From positions 8,021,104 to 8,085,103 of the forward strand of contig CM034613.1 in the NCBI GenBank assembly GCA_020091685.1: a stretch of 64,000 nt of DNA. Direction: 5' to 3'. Shown here piece after piece: positions 49,565-61,239 of the stretch; the stretch's first letter is position 1; the number at the start of each line of letters is the position of its first letter. The DNA is from Lutjanus erythropterus. Lineage: Eukaryota; Chordata; Actinopteri; Lutjaniformes; Lutjanidae. A model generated the notes under the pieces. The model ran no database searches and was not told the origin of the DNA. It was given only the letters and a program-made list of their open reading frames with translations. Both the position numbers and the translations under genes were made by a program.

Positions 49565-50218
49565 GATGTAGAGGCAGTGTGTTGGAGCCCAGGCAGGCAG
49601 GCAGGCAGCAGACAGAGCAGCTCCATGGCTGCTGTAGCTCTGTCAGGATTAAACCAGTGATCAGAGAAATGAAAGGGAAGCTGTCATTCCACATAGGCTT
49701 CTATACACATCATCCTCAATAATTACACCCTCTCCTTCCTCCGCCTCGCTTCCTCCTCTCTTATAACCTCCTACCTGTGTGTGTGTGCGTGTGTGTGTGT
49801 CAGACTGCATGCTTGACTGACACCCAGCACATCAAATAGGGGCTTTTATGAAATGTGCGCCTGCTTGAATTACACTCACTTTAAACCTTACCCTTTTTTT
49901 CCTCTGTGGTATAAAGCCACACCTGTGTGTGTGTGTGTGTGTGTGTAAGTCTGAGATTTGTGTATTTATGTGATATGTGTATATATGTGCCCACATGAGC
50001 ACTCATGTGCGAGCGTCCCCTTTTGAATCAATACAGATGTGCCTGCAGCCCTGCCTCGGCTCACATCTGGAGGTTAGACTGAACCTGCAGGGGATATATA
50101 CGACTAACTACTTCAATCTGCGGCTTTAAGCTTATGAATGTGATCAAATATTCAGTTCAAGCAAAGTGTTACACAGCAAGGCCCCAAGTGTAAAGTAAGT
50201 TTAAGGTCTGTCAATTTA

Positions 50219-50402
50219 AGTCAGTGCCATATGTGACCTTTGGTGTGAAAGTCAAGAGGTACCAGATCCAAGCTGTCATGGACTGATCCCTTTCATTTTT
50301 TATGACCATTTTTATGGAATTTCCATTTACACTGGAATTAAAGGAAATGCACAGAGGCTGAAGGCTGGATTTAACCTCTGTCACAACTCAAACATGAGAT
50401 GT
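50219..50402. repeat. Local direct duplication, left copy
   Basis: It contains TGTGACCTTTGGTGTGAAAG, 'CCAGATCCAAGCTGTCAT', GAGGCTGAAGGCTGGATT and CACAACTCAAACATG in that order. The same order recurs at 50680-50851, about 460 bases downstream and in the same orientation. It is non-coding. Confidence 0.75.
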
Positions 50403-50679
50403 GACGTGTGAAATTATTAATTTACTCAATCATTTATTTTTTATTTTTGTTTTTATTTCAGCTTCATTTTTTTTGAACTGTTAGTTTTCATTGATTATGT
50501 TTTGTGAAGTTGTCATCTGCTAGAACTTATTTCTTTTATTTTTTCACTGGTAATGCCTGTCTAGACTGGTGGTTTTTATGTTAATGCTATTAGAAAATGT
50601 TTCAATATTTTATTTTGACATTTCTGTTTTGGTTCACGTGTATTTGTGAAGATTCTGAGTTAGTTAATTATTTAGTTAA

Positions 50680-50851
50680 TGTCATGTGTGACCTTTGCTG
50701 TGAAAGTCAAAAGGCGCCAGATCCAAGCTGTCATCTCTGATCTCTTTATTTTTTTATGGAATTTTAATCTTCACTAGAATTACAGGGAATAGACAGAAAA
50801 GAGGCTGAAGACTGGATTCAACCTATGTCACAGCTCAAACATGGTTTATGA
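50680..50851. repeat. Local direct duplication, right copy
   Basis: It contains TGTGACCTTTGCTGTGAAAG, CCAGATCCAAGCTGTCAT, GAGGCTGAAGACTGGATT and CACAGCTCAAACATG. Divergence from the left copy is visible but modest. Confidence 0.75.
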
Positions 50852-52091
50852 CCAGGTTGGTTGAGGAGTGACATTATTTAGTGTAGCTTATCATATTGTT
50901 CGACATTTCTTTTGTTCTATTTTGATGCTTGTTTTCCATGTAGGCTTAACTTTTCCATGTGTTAGTTTTAATTGTTTGAGTTTGGTTTTATATTTAATAG
51001 TTTGGGCTGCATGGTGGTGTAGAGGCTAGCATTTTTTCCTCATAGCAAAAAGGTCATGGGTTTGAATTCTGGAGAAAGGCCTTTTTGTGTGGAGGAAAAG
51101 TCTAGAATCCAATCATTTCAATTTTAAAATGTCTTAAATATAATTTTGACAGGTCTGAAAATTTGATTTGATGAGATGTTACTTTTATAAAGTTGCTTTA
51201 ACTTTAGTAAAATTTGAATTGATCACACTGTAACAACTACAAAACAAAAACACAGAGCCATGTTATACTACAGTAACAATGTTAACTCCTCCAACTCCCC
51301 TGCTGATGAAGATAGAAGATCTTTTCCAAACCATGTACCCTGATCCTGACATTGTGGAACCAGCAGAAACCCTGTTTCTACATTAATGCTATTAGACAAT
51401 ATTTTAACATTTTGCTTTGACATTTATGTTTATTGTTGGTCCATTTGTGAGGAAATTGAGAAAATTCTTAGACAGGCAGACTGACTGACTGAAACAAAGA
51501 AATGTCCCTTTTACCATCTCAGTGTCCTGTGTCTGACCTTTCCTCTTTAGTCTCTGTGTGAGGATGATCAGACCAATTAAACTGTAACGGCTGCCAGTTT
51601 AATTTTACGTTTGTTTTCTCAGTTAAGTTCATTGTCATTTTGGTTTGCTTTTTCAATATCCAGTTTGTGTGTTAGTTTTAGTAATTTTAGCCACCTTTAA
51701 GAACTCTCAACACTTACTGAGTAAGTTGAGTCCCTCAGTGGACCTTACTGGACCCAGAGCCAGAATTCACACTGAGCCAGTCCACTCCAGCCAGTATAAT
51801 AATTCTGTCTCTTCAGCTGAGCTTTATAAAAACCAAAACGTGTGCTCTGAAGCGAGTAATGAATAAGCTAATACCTTGGTTTTGCTTGCTGTTTGTCCCC
51901 TTTTTGCAGCTAATGACTTTGTACTGTAAGACTACTTCGTATCCATGGTTTTGTATAACAGTGACTTGTTATTATAGCTCAGCACTTGAGCGTGTAATAA
52001 ATGTAAATCTCAGTGTCTGTAACTTGGTCCCCCGAAGCTCATTATTTGTGACAAGTGTGTGAGACAGTGTTTGTTTTCTGCTGTGTTGCAG

Positions 52092-52237
52092 ATGAGTAAT
52101 GAGATCATTCGCCTGTGCTTCCAAAGTGTCTCTCTGGACAAGATCTTTAAGGGCTACGTGATCTCCAGTAAGCAAAACCTCAGCTACTGCCTCGCCTGGA
52201 AGGAAATTTACCTGCACGCCTCGCAGATTCAGCACAA
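52092..52237 (+). pseudogene. Dynein stem block 5
   Basis: It follows CTGTGTTGCAG and reads MSNEIIRLCFQSVSLDKIFK, then GYVISSKQNLSYCLAWKEIY and LHASQIQHK, ending CACAA|GTAAGA. Compared with the dynein pattern SSKExLxxCIxCCxxWKEIY, about four residues appear deleted before CLAWKEIY. Block 4 ends in phase 2 but this block needs phase 0, so a small exon is missing or the phase is broken. The coding match is clear. Confidence 0.7.
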
Positions 52238-54037
52238 GTAAGAAAAATATCATCTGTGTTGGGACTCAACACAGTCTGTAAAATATAAAATTTTAAAAAT
52301 TTAAAGCCATATAGAGCATTGCAGTGCTAAATGTCGTAATTAGAGGTCTTAATTTTTCACTGTGTTCTGCAGATTTATCTTGTTAAATTAAATAGATAGT
52401 TGTGGCAGAGTTGGGAAGTATGCCAAAAATAAACTGAGTTAAAGCCATGGTAAATCAAAGGGATTGGCTGTTGTGTGGATTTATTTTCTCATCATCTAGT
52501 GCAGTTTATTAGGCTGGAAATACACATGACTTATAAAATCCTAATCAACTTTGAACATCACATTTAATGACTGACCTTTGCAAATTACATCTGTGGTATT
52601 TTGAAAAAAGTCTTCTGCACACCTGAAATGGTGACGCAGGAGAAGGTGCAGCTGAAAAACAATGAGAAGAACTCCCACACGCTGTCGACATCATGACAAC
52701 ATCACACTCATGTGACGACGAGCGATTGGCTCTGTCTCATCCGTGCATTTCAAAGTCTCAGCAGTAAATGAGCAATCAGACTTTCTGCAGTGTGTGGAGC
52801 ATTTCTTCAATATGTGTGAATATTCCTGATCTATTTTTTTCATCAACACAGTGTATTTGATTGTGACATAATTATGTGCATGCAGCGGGTGGGTATGAGC
52901 AAAAGAAAGAAAGGAAAAACAGTGTTGGTGGCTGTGCTCAGAGCAGACAGGTGTTGCAGATCAGAGCAGAGAAATTCAAGTTTAGCACTGAGGCTGTCTT
53001 GTGGCAGTAAATTTACAGTTTGCCCCCAAAACAAACACTGCAGAAAAGAAGTTCCTATGTTTTTTTGCACACTCTGCTCCACCACTAGGTTACAGAGTGT
53101 GGAGAAAATTATGTATGTAGTGCCTTTTTACTGGGCACCAGCCTCATATTTATTGTAGTAGTGTATGAGAGCATTGAAACGAGAGTGAAAAATGTGATAG
53201 ACTTATTTGGAAGTAACACTCTCTTCACAGGCTTTGAAAGGTCAGATATACCATGAAAAAGTTTATCTTGTTGCTCTCTCAACAATATTTTCCTCTTGTC
53301 TTCACTGTAGATGCATTTCAGAAAAGTAAAATGGTCCTGTATAAAAAGACAAAAAAAAATGAGGAGATGGGTCTTTATGGATTATTACAATTTTACAACT
53401 GGAAGTGTATCATGAGTCAGACTACAATTCTACAGAAACGTTTTGAAAAACAGAGTTGGGGGGAGGGTTTGGCCCGCAGCCTCATTTAGGAGACAAGAGA
53501 TTTGGATCGGAGTTAATGTGTGCTGAATGTCCTTGGCCCTATTTTGTGCAGACCAGTCAGACTCTGTAATCTAGAAAGTCATAATAGCCAAATTGGGGTT
53601 ACAATGGGATTTTAAATAGCGTGTTCCCAGCTGCACTGCATTTTCAGTTCCTCATGTTAAATTTAACATGCGCGTCCAATCCACAAGGCCGGTCCAGTCT
53701 TAGATCAGTTCAGAGGGTAAATACCCTATACATATGCTGTTTATTTATTATTTTAATACTTTCATTAAACTTTGTTTATTTTTCACAAATTTGATTTTGC
53801 TGGGTTTTTTTTTGTTGTGTTCTCTAAAAGTTTAGAAGCAATCAGATCATCCATGAGATCAGTTTACCATCAGTACACAAGGTGCCACAGGGAGTAAACT
53901 TGTGTGTCGGATTAGCCAGGTTCAACTCGCTCTCTAGAACTAATTTTAATTTAATTTTCTACATGAGACACAGTCATGTTGTCCTTATTGTAGAATATAA
54001 TGCTTTCCTGCCTCTACAAAATGCAAGACAGGTGTTA

Positions 54038-54320
54038 AAGGGACAGTTCACATTAGTTGATGTGCGGTTATATGAGGTAATTATTGGTAGTGAGCATATT
54101 ACTTGTAGTAGATGGCAGTCGACACGCCTCCAGTTTGGAGAGGTAGCAGGAGGATGCCAAGCAATATACTGCTGTGTACAGGGTCAGCAACAAAACGTAT
54201 TTTAGCCACTTAAAAAGGCTCATTTAAAATAATGAAAATCAGTTTAAGTATCTGTGCATTTAGAATATTTTCACTGCTTTATCTTGCTGTCAGACAGCCT
54301 TGAACCACCATTATATAAGC
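54038..54320. repeat. Dispersed repeat related to 32960-33235
   Basis: It begins AAAGGGACAGTTCACATTAG and includes 'GGGTCAGCAACAAAACGTAT' and 'TTTAGCCACTTAAAAAGG', matching the copy at 32960-33235. No coding potential. Confidence 0.55.
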
Positions 54321-54406
54321 TCTCTCTTGCTTATATTATATTATAATTGCTCACCTGACTGGCCATAAGATTAGGCCTAGTAGCCAAACAGCGATACGGT
54401 TTTCTT

Positions 54407-54614
54407 CTTCTTTTAATTTTTTTTTTTTTGGGGGGGGGGGGCGGCATTTTATGCCTTTAATGACAGGACAGCTGAAGCCGTGACAGGAAATGGGGAGAGA
54501 GAGTGGGGGAATGACATACAGCAAAGAGCCATGGGCGGGAGTCAAACCTACGGCCGCTGCAGAGCCTCCATACATGGGGTGCATGCTCTACCAACTGAGC
54601 TATCCAAGCGCCCC
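54407..54614 (-). mobile_element. tRNA-derived SINE, minus orientation, with perfect target duplication
   Basis: Reading the minus strand, the head is GGGGGCGCTTGGATAGCTCA and GTTGGTAGAGCATG (A-box type), then the B-box-like GTAGGTTTGACTCCC, followed by a body ending in a long A-run (T-run at about 54413-54429 on +). The 10-bp sequence CGGTTTTCTT flanks it at 54397-54406 and 54615-54624, a clean target duplication. It is the same family as 35978-36170. Confidence 0.9.
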
Positions 54615-55544
54615 CGGTTTTCTTTTTTTATGAACTGACAAAGACCTCGGAGTTTGTATTTACCGTCAGTCAAATTAGGGTGGTCGTTTTCAACCAAAAA
54701 GGGGTGGCGGCATGTTGCAGGAGCACCCAGATGGGTTGTACCTCATACAGACCCACTCAAACCCACCCCCAAAACTCGTTTAAAGTTTAGATCAGAACCA
54801 GATTAAACAGCAAATCAAGGTACTATTTAGGTAAAAAGCAAAGCTTGAGTCAGAGGTTATAGCTTGGACGAACATGTGTTGTGTGGTGTCGGTTTAGATT
54901 TGCTTTTACTTTGGATTAATTGTCTTTCATCTGCTTTTAAAAATAATGCTGAATGCTGCAGCCTCATAATAACTATTGACTGAGCCTCTTTCATCACCAG
55001 TACTAAATATAAAAGCAGTTGTGATTAGTCCTGTTTTGTTGTTACATTAACGCCATCACCTCTGTGGAAGATGTGAAAGTGCTGCTGATGATACTGATGA
55101 TTGATGATAATAATGACACATTCTTCTCACTAAATGAAAGCATAATAGAGCAGTTGTGTATAATGACAAAAGATGTGAGCGTCTGCTTACTTCAAAGTGA
55201 TGCGGAGTGTACTGTGGTGACAGCAGATCACTGCAAACATCTGCCTTTCCTGTCAGCTACTTACCTTCCTCTTGCTGTCTTTGCATGAATTTACATACAC
55301 TAGCTATTTGTACAGCCAAACATATTAATTCAAATATTCCCCACAAAAGATGAAAACACGTAAAACATAACAAATAGAGCATTTATTATTGGGTCGAGCA
55401 AGAAAGTGTTTTTCAAGTTATCTGTTTCCTTCAGTTGCCAGTTAATCAGTGGGTCAATGGTTTTCTGAACCACAGATTTTCACTTCATTACTATGATTGC
55501 CCAAAGAGAGAGTCTGAAGGGATCCCAGTGTTTTCACTGGCTGC

Positions 55545-55547
<3 letters not shown>

Positions 55548-55611
<64 letters not shown>

Positions 55612-55614
55612 ACA
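55548..55614. repeat. (CA)n microsatellite
   Basis: About 33 CA units with one interruption (ACAAACA). It generates long spurious open frames of Thr-His or Cys-Val repeats on both strands. Confidence 0.95.
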
Positions 55615-56049
55615 TTCCAGGCTCTCCAATACCCCTTCAGGCCTCTCGCTGTCTGCACGGGCAATCGACCTCGTCCAACCAATTAAAGACGGCGCTTAGT
55701 TCCTGATCGATGGCTGAGGTTGGGGTGGGGCAGGATGAGGACAGCACGAGAGGAGGGGAGCTATTCAGGAAGATCCACTTCATGACCCAAGCAGAGTTTT
55801 TATTTGGTTTTCCTATCTAAAGCTCCTCACCCTGACATCAAGTTTAATGTGCCAAAGGCAGCAGTTGCTCTCCCCAGTGAAATTCATTTTAAAGTAAATT
55901 AGAAAAAGAAACATTGTGTTTGATAAAGCTGTTTCAATTTAATCCACTTGATAATATACCATTAATTCACTCACCTTAATACTTTTGTCATAAGAAGTTT
56001 TTGTCCGTGAATCAACATGCAATACTAAGTTGCATAATGATGTCTCATT

Positions 56050-56889
56050 CAGCCATTCTCAACCAGTTGGCTACTGCCCACTAGATGGCGCCCTGAGGCC
56101 CACCAGTGGCAGTCATACCACCAAATTTTTAGATTAAAGGCATGACATGCAACATTTTCCAAAAAATAATGAATATACTCATATAAACATAATTCTTCTC
56201 AATCATCACTTAAGACCCTGTGGAAGTATGTGACGATGTCTGCGGAGACGCTGCCTTCTGCCTGTATTTAGTTATTTTTTCAATATTTTGCTGTGCTTGG
56301 GATGCTCGTGGGCAACCCAAACCATCTGCATTTGCAATTCTGGCATCTGTCTGTTGCATTTACAACCAACTCGGACAAACACTACTGATTCTACCTAAAT
56401 TTTACTTATTTTTGTAATTTACAAGGATAGTTATTTTTCTATCTGACAATTCCAACAAATAAAAACATTACATAATTTCAACAACCAGTGACCATTTCAA
56501 CAACCCTGCGCCAGAAGAAGTTCCAAAGCATGCGGTGAGGAAATATGAATACATTAAACACAATTAGAAACGTGTGTTGCATGTGTTACAATGCCGTTGC
56601 TAAAACCATAGAAACTCCATAGCCATTTAAACATAAAGCTTATGTTAGGAAGCCAAAAGAGTATTTCCTAAGAAAAAGGGATGGGCTTCAGGCACCACAA
56701 TATTAACAACTTAGTCAAAAGCCACTTTAAAAGTTGATGCTCGTGTTGGTTGTAGCAGGAAACACTTTACGAACAGAAAGGAGCTCATTTCTCTCCTTTT
56801 TTTTATTATGTTGCTTTTGTATTTATGTGGAAAGGTGGTCCTTGGAAATCAGAAATGGACCTTAAGTTACGAAAGGTCGAGAACCTCTG
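56050..56889. mobile_element. Non-autonomous hAT-like element (840 bp)
   Basis: The left end CAGCCATTCTCAACC and right end GGTCGAGAACCTCTG are imperfect inverted repeats of the hAT CAGnGGTTCTCAAnC type. The flanks GTCTCATT and GTCTAAGT share only part of an 8-bp duplication. 'CCCACTAGATGGCGCCCTGAG' follows the left end. No transposase remains. Confidence 0.65.
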
Positions 56890-57657
56890 GTCTAAGTTAT
56901 GTTGTCCAAGGTTTTTCAGTCTTTGAACTCTAATGATCTGCAGCAACAAAATGTAAATTTAGTACTGCCTAAGAGTGACCCCGAGGTGAAGTTCATTGTG
57001 TCCTCACATGCAGAGGAATGCAGAGAGTACATCATGATATATCACTGTCTTTGGTTCACAGTTTGTATGTTAGAAAGCCTTGTAGATAGTGTATGTCATG
57101 ATGTGAAGGGGAGATACATATGTTTGAGAGAAGGAGAAAGAGTCATAATTTCCAGACATTCAGAATATGAATTATTTTCTTTTGCATCACTTTTCTTTAT
57201 TTATGGAATTTCCAAGAGACCTTGAACTCAGAGAGGCCTTTGGAGAAAGATAGCCACCTTTTGAAAAATAAATGAATAACATTCCCTGCTACAGTATCTC
57301 CAGTCAGTCTTTCCTTCATCATGAAGGAGGGAGGGTGTTAAGTAAAGAGACGCTGATCTGTTTTTCTCCCCTTCAGATATCACACCAGCGAGCCTGTCAC
57401 CCACACAGCCAATATCACAGTCAGTCCACACACTGGGTTCAGTCACAGGGCAGCGAGAGAAAGCAGGAGGGAGGGAGGATCAAATGAGGAAGAAAAAGAG
57501 AGAAGTCAACCAGGGTAAAAATGTGTGACTGTGGCGTGTCCTGGTGGCTCGGAGCAAGACGGTGCAGGCCATATGCTTATAGTGCAGCGTGTTTTAGCAC
57601 CTTCTTCAACTTTCCTGTCTCACCACTTTACTTAATGTAGTAAATAAGAAATAAATA

Positions 57658-58522
57658 CACTCTGAGAAATAAAGGTGTGAACCACAGCCATAAACGGTTC
57701 TTTGGCTTATACCTGTAGGAGAAACCTTTTTGGTTCTTGTTAAAACTGTTTATTAAAATTCAACTTGGAACCTTTTCAGTGAGTTCTACCTAAGATTAAT
57801 GTTAAGGGTTATACCTATAAACATCTGTGAAAGGTTTCATCCAGAACCTCTAGGAGAGATTCTACAGAGAACCCTCTCTAGGGATTCGCCTTTCCATTTT
57901 CTAAGGGTTCCACCAAAAACCCATGCAGGGCTTTCTTCTAAGAACCTTTTTATATTCCAAGGGTTTTATCTAGAATGCACTCCAGAATGCTCTGCTGAGA
58001 ACATTTTTATATGCTCCCAGAGTGTTCTAGAAAGAACCTTTTGCTTTATATTCCAAGGGAACCCACCCTGGAGTGTCTACAAATAACCTTTTTATATTCC
58101 AAGGTTTTTATCTAGAACCTTCCAAGGCTAGAACACACTGAGAACGCTCTACCGAGAACCTTTTTATATTCCAAGGTTTTTATGTAGAACCCACGATGGT
58201 GGTTGTACCGAGAACCTTTTTATATTCCAGAGCATTTATCTGGAACACACTCAGGGGGTTCCACTGATAATCATGTTATGTTATGATACAACAAAACCCT
58301 TGACAAACCCTTGATGAAAGAGTTCTTGAAGGATTTAACAATCCTTCAAGAATGCTTTCTTCCAAGAAAGGTTCTTTAGATGAAAAGAGTCTGTTTGAAA
58401 TCCTTAGTCTCAAAAAGAACTGTTGATGAATCTTTTCTTCAGAAAAGTTTTCTTCAGGAGCAAATGCTTCTGGGTAGAACCCTTCAGGACGAACCCTTTT
58501 GGAACCCTTATTTCAAAGAGTG
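57658..58522. mobile_element. GGTTCT-repeat MITE, expanded copy 3 (865 bp)
   Basis: The ends CACTCTGAGAAATAAAGG and CCCTTATTTCAAAGAGTG are inverted repeats, each flanked by TA. Inside are at least seven units with 'GAGAACCTTTTTATATTCC' and 'AAGGTTTTTATCTAGAACC', that is, the complement of the units at 48965-49514. The copy therefore lies in the opposite orientation and has more internal repeats. Confidence 0.8.
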
Positions 58523-60226
58523 TAGAGTAGTTCACACCAAGTTGCCAATGGAAAACAGTAAGGAGTTATGAAATGAAAAGACGAACGAGAGAAAAGGAGG
58601 GAGGCAGAGAGACGAATATGACCAGTGGAGTCGTACTGGATCGACTCGAGAAGCCGGCGTTGAAGGGATGCAGTCTGAATAAGCAAAAAAGGACTTTTAC
58701 ATCAGAGTACACCTCACTAGCTCTGACACCAGCGAACCCATACGTATTTGCAGCAGTGAAAAGCATGATGCAGGGAAATTGCTATAGTGCTGTGAGATGC
58801 AACGTCAACACAACAATACTGACAGCTTGGAAAGCCATTTATTAGTCCCCCAAGGATCCCCAAAATCGCTGAATTTGTCACAGAATTAGGTATCAGCCGG
58901 GGAACGCAACCCCCTCTGTGGCAAATGGAAAAAACCACAGAATAAAGTCATAAATTGAAAGTCGACTTGGAAATTTGTCACCAGCACCACAGTAGCCAGA
59001 CTGTAGCATTTGCGTCCTTCTCACCTTCCTGCTCTTAAAGCTCAGCTCCGACTCATACACACACATCATTTTTCACATGGTCACTCCCACACAGTATTAA
59101 GTGCAATAAAGTGATTCGAGGACACCCTGACACAACAGAACAGGCTGTAATTGCAGTTAAGTAAATCTTTTTGATGTATAAATGCCCATCTCTTAAGAGC
59201 TGACATTTTAACTCAATTTAGTCAGTCTTCAGTCTTAACAACACAGTTAAGAAATCCTACTGTGTAATCTTAAAAATCATTTCCTGGAAATGGGCGCTTA
59301 TGCCTGTATTTTATATTGATAACACTTTTTTTTTGCATGAACACAAAATAGATGAGGACATTACAGGAAAATCAGTGAAAAGAGGAAAGAGATCAAGTAC
59401 AGATACACAAGTACACTTACTAATGCACATATAAGGTTCAGACAGTAACAACAACAATGACAACAATAACAACAAAAATGACTGAAAGTCCAGGTGGTTG
59501 GAATAATACCATTTTTCCCAGTATAATAATAATTTGGGAATATTTCCAATGTGCAAAAAGGTAAAAGAGGAGTTGGATTGCAAGTCCAGAAAGCCTGAAC
59601 ACATAGGCAGGACCAAAAAATATGTGCACTGTAAAAATGAAAAAGTTAAGAAACCTCAAAATTTCAAGGCAGCTTCCTTCAATAGACTTTTGAGTTTTGA
59701 GCCCAACTCAAACTAAGTTTTGAAAACAAGTTTTACCAACTAATAATGTTTTGTTGAGACTTGAATCTTTCAGTTGTAGAATGAAAAAAAAATGGCTTTC
59801 AAATTTTTTGTGGGATTTCTAAATTGTAAAGATTCTCAACAAAAGATTATAGATCTGAAGACCTTTTTTATTTAGTTTATGTCAAAACTTAAGTGTTTAC
59901 GTTCAGTAAATATGAGTTGTTTTTGAGGTCTCAATATTACGGTTAGATTGCACCAACAAGGATTACTTTTTAAACCTAATTAAATCATGTTTTAACCTCA
60001 GTTTATGTTGCACTTAACTTTAAAACTATATTAAAATGTCTCTTTAAACTTCAGTTTTAGATTTTACTCTAAACCTAGAGTAATTCCATTTGATCAAAAC
60101 TTTGAATTCCAATTTAAATTGTAATCAAACATTTACATTTGAGGAAGTTTAACTTCTAAAATAGTTGCTTTTCTCAAAGATGGATTGAGAAAAATAATTT
60201 TCTGCTGAGCCATCAAATCAACATTT

Positions 60227-60378
60227 AGCTAGCTAGCAAACAATATAAGGTTGTTATTTTTTCAGCTAGCTAGCAAAACATCTTACTTTTCTTTTAGCTA
60301 GCTAGCACACAATGTAAATTTGTAGCTAGCTAGCGAGCAATGTTGTTTTTTATTCTTTTTTAGCTAGCTAGCAAACAG
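60227..60378. repeat. AGCTAGCTAGC tandem array
   Basis: Five copies of AGCTAGCTAGC start at 60227, 60264, 60296, 60324 and 60362. They are separated by AT-rich spacers with ACAAT and TTTTT words (period 28-38 bases). The core is self-complementary. Confidence 0.9.
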
Positions 60379-61203
60379 TGCAACTGATTTCTTCCCTCTT
60401 TTTTCTTACTAAGTCCCAGCAACACTCATATTTATTTTAATTTATTTAAATTTGGGTATAAGCAAGCACCTCTATATTGATAAATCTCTTATACTTAATT
60501 TCTGTTTGCATCAATAAGCTTGGATTTACTAAATGGAAATAAGTTTTGAATTGTGCAACAGAGCTCTGCTTAATTTTAAATATTGATTCACTCATTTTAA
60601 ACCTAGTTTCTGATGAGCTTAAATGAATCTTCGTTGGTGCAGCCCAGTCTAGGACTATGAAGAGATGTGGATAATCACCAGCCTTGTTGATGATTTCTGC
60701 GCCTGTTATGCCGGCTGTCAGAGCTGCGGAGACAACAGCTTTGGCCTCATCACACAACACCTCACCTTCATAAGGTAATAAACCAGGTGTTGAGACCTCC
60801 ATCTGGCTCAAAATATTTCCTCTGTTCATTTCCTTGCTCGGCCTCAGCCCTGTCTCTCCTTTACTTTTCCTTTATTTTGCCTCCACAGCCTCCTCTCCTC
60901 GTCTCCTTCACCTCCCTCCTCTTCATGCACTCTCCCACTCTATGTCTCTCACTCAACAGCCAATTTACGACTCAAGGAGACGCAGGAGTGCAAAACACAT
61001 TCACAGATCGATCAAACTTGAGACTTCACCGTGAAAACAGCTATGAATCACAGTTAGCTTCTCTGCTCTCCTGCAACTTTACTGAATGTTTATATTAGGC
61101 TATACAGTATGTGCGCGCAGCCACACACTGAACGGTTTATTTCGTTTATATAACCCTCAGGGGTGGTAGTTGATACAGTTTGTTTCCTTGCTCTGTATGT
61201 GCG

Positions 61204-61205
<2 letters not shown>

Positions 61206-61236
<31 letters not shown>
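61206..61236. repeat. (TG)n microsatellite
   Basis: A TG run of about 15 units. Confidence 0.9.

Positions 61237-61239
<3 letters not shown>

Larger units (their letters stand above)
37702..52237 (+). pseudogene. Axonemal dynein heavy chain N-terminal stem (DHC_N1), decayed and partial
   Basis: Five exon-like blocks (37702-37926, 42478-42590, 43027-43101, 44690-44840, 52092-52237) appear in the order in which their motifs occur in the DHC_N1 stem of dynein heavy chains. The motifs are VITEETFDAAVQFG, YRYLVNLT, TVLYIPKEG, TKELLNIQE with AGP, YYNTCKR, SNEIIR, and WKEIYLHASQIQHK. This stem carries light and intermediate chains in cilia and flagella. Blocks 1 and 2 join in phase across GT-AG borders. 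Lesions include a -1 type frameshift with TAG in block 1, phase mismatches at the later junctions, absence of the FWRxR-type segment, a stop or frame change in block 4, and a few codons missing in block 5. Introns are retained, so it is not a retrocopy. No motor exons follow in 12 kb. The dynein identity is strong, the paralogue is not determined, and assembly error instead of decay is possible. Confidence 0.72.

Noticed and set aside
49536..49610. CRISPR-like regular repeats
   Set aside because: These are simple CA and GCAG microsatellites; there are no unique spacers between conserved repeats, and the DNA is eukaryotic.
55435..55699. Open frames of Thr-His and Cys-Val repeats
   Set aside because: They are translations of the (CA)n microsatellite.
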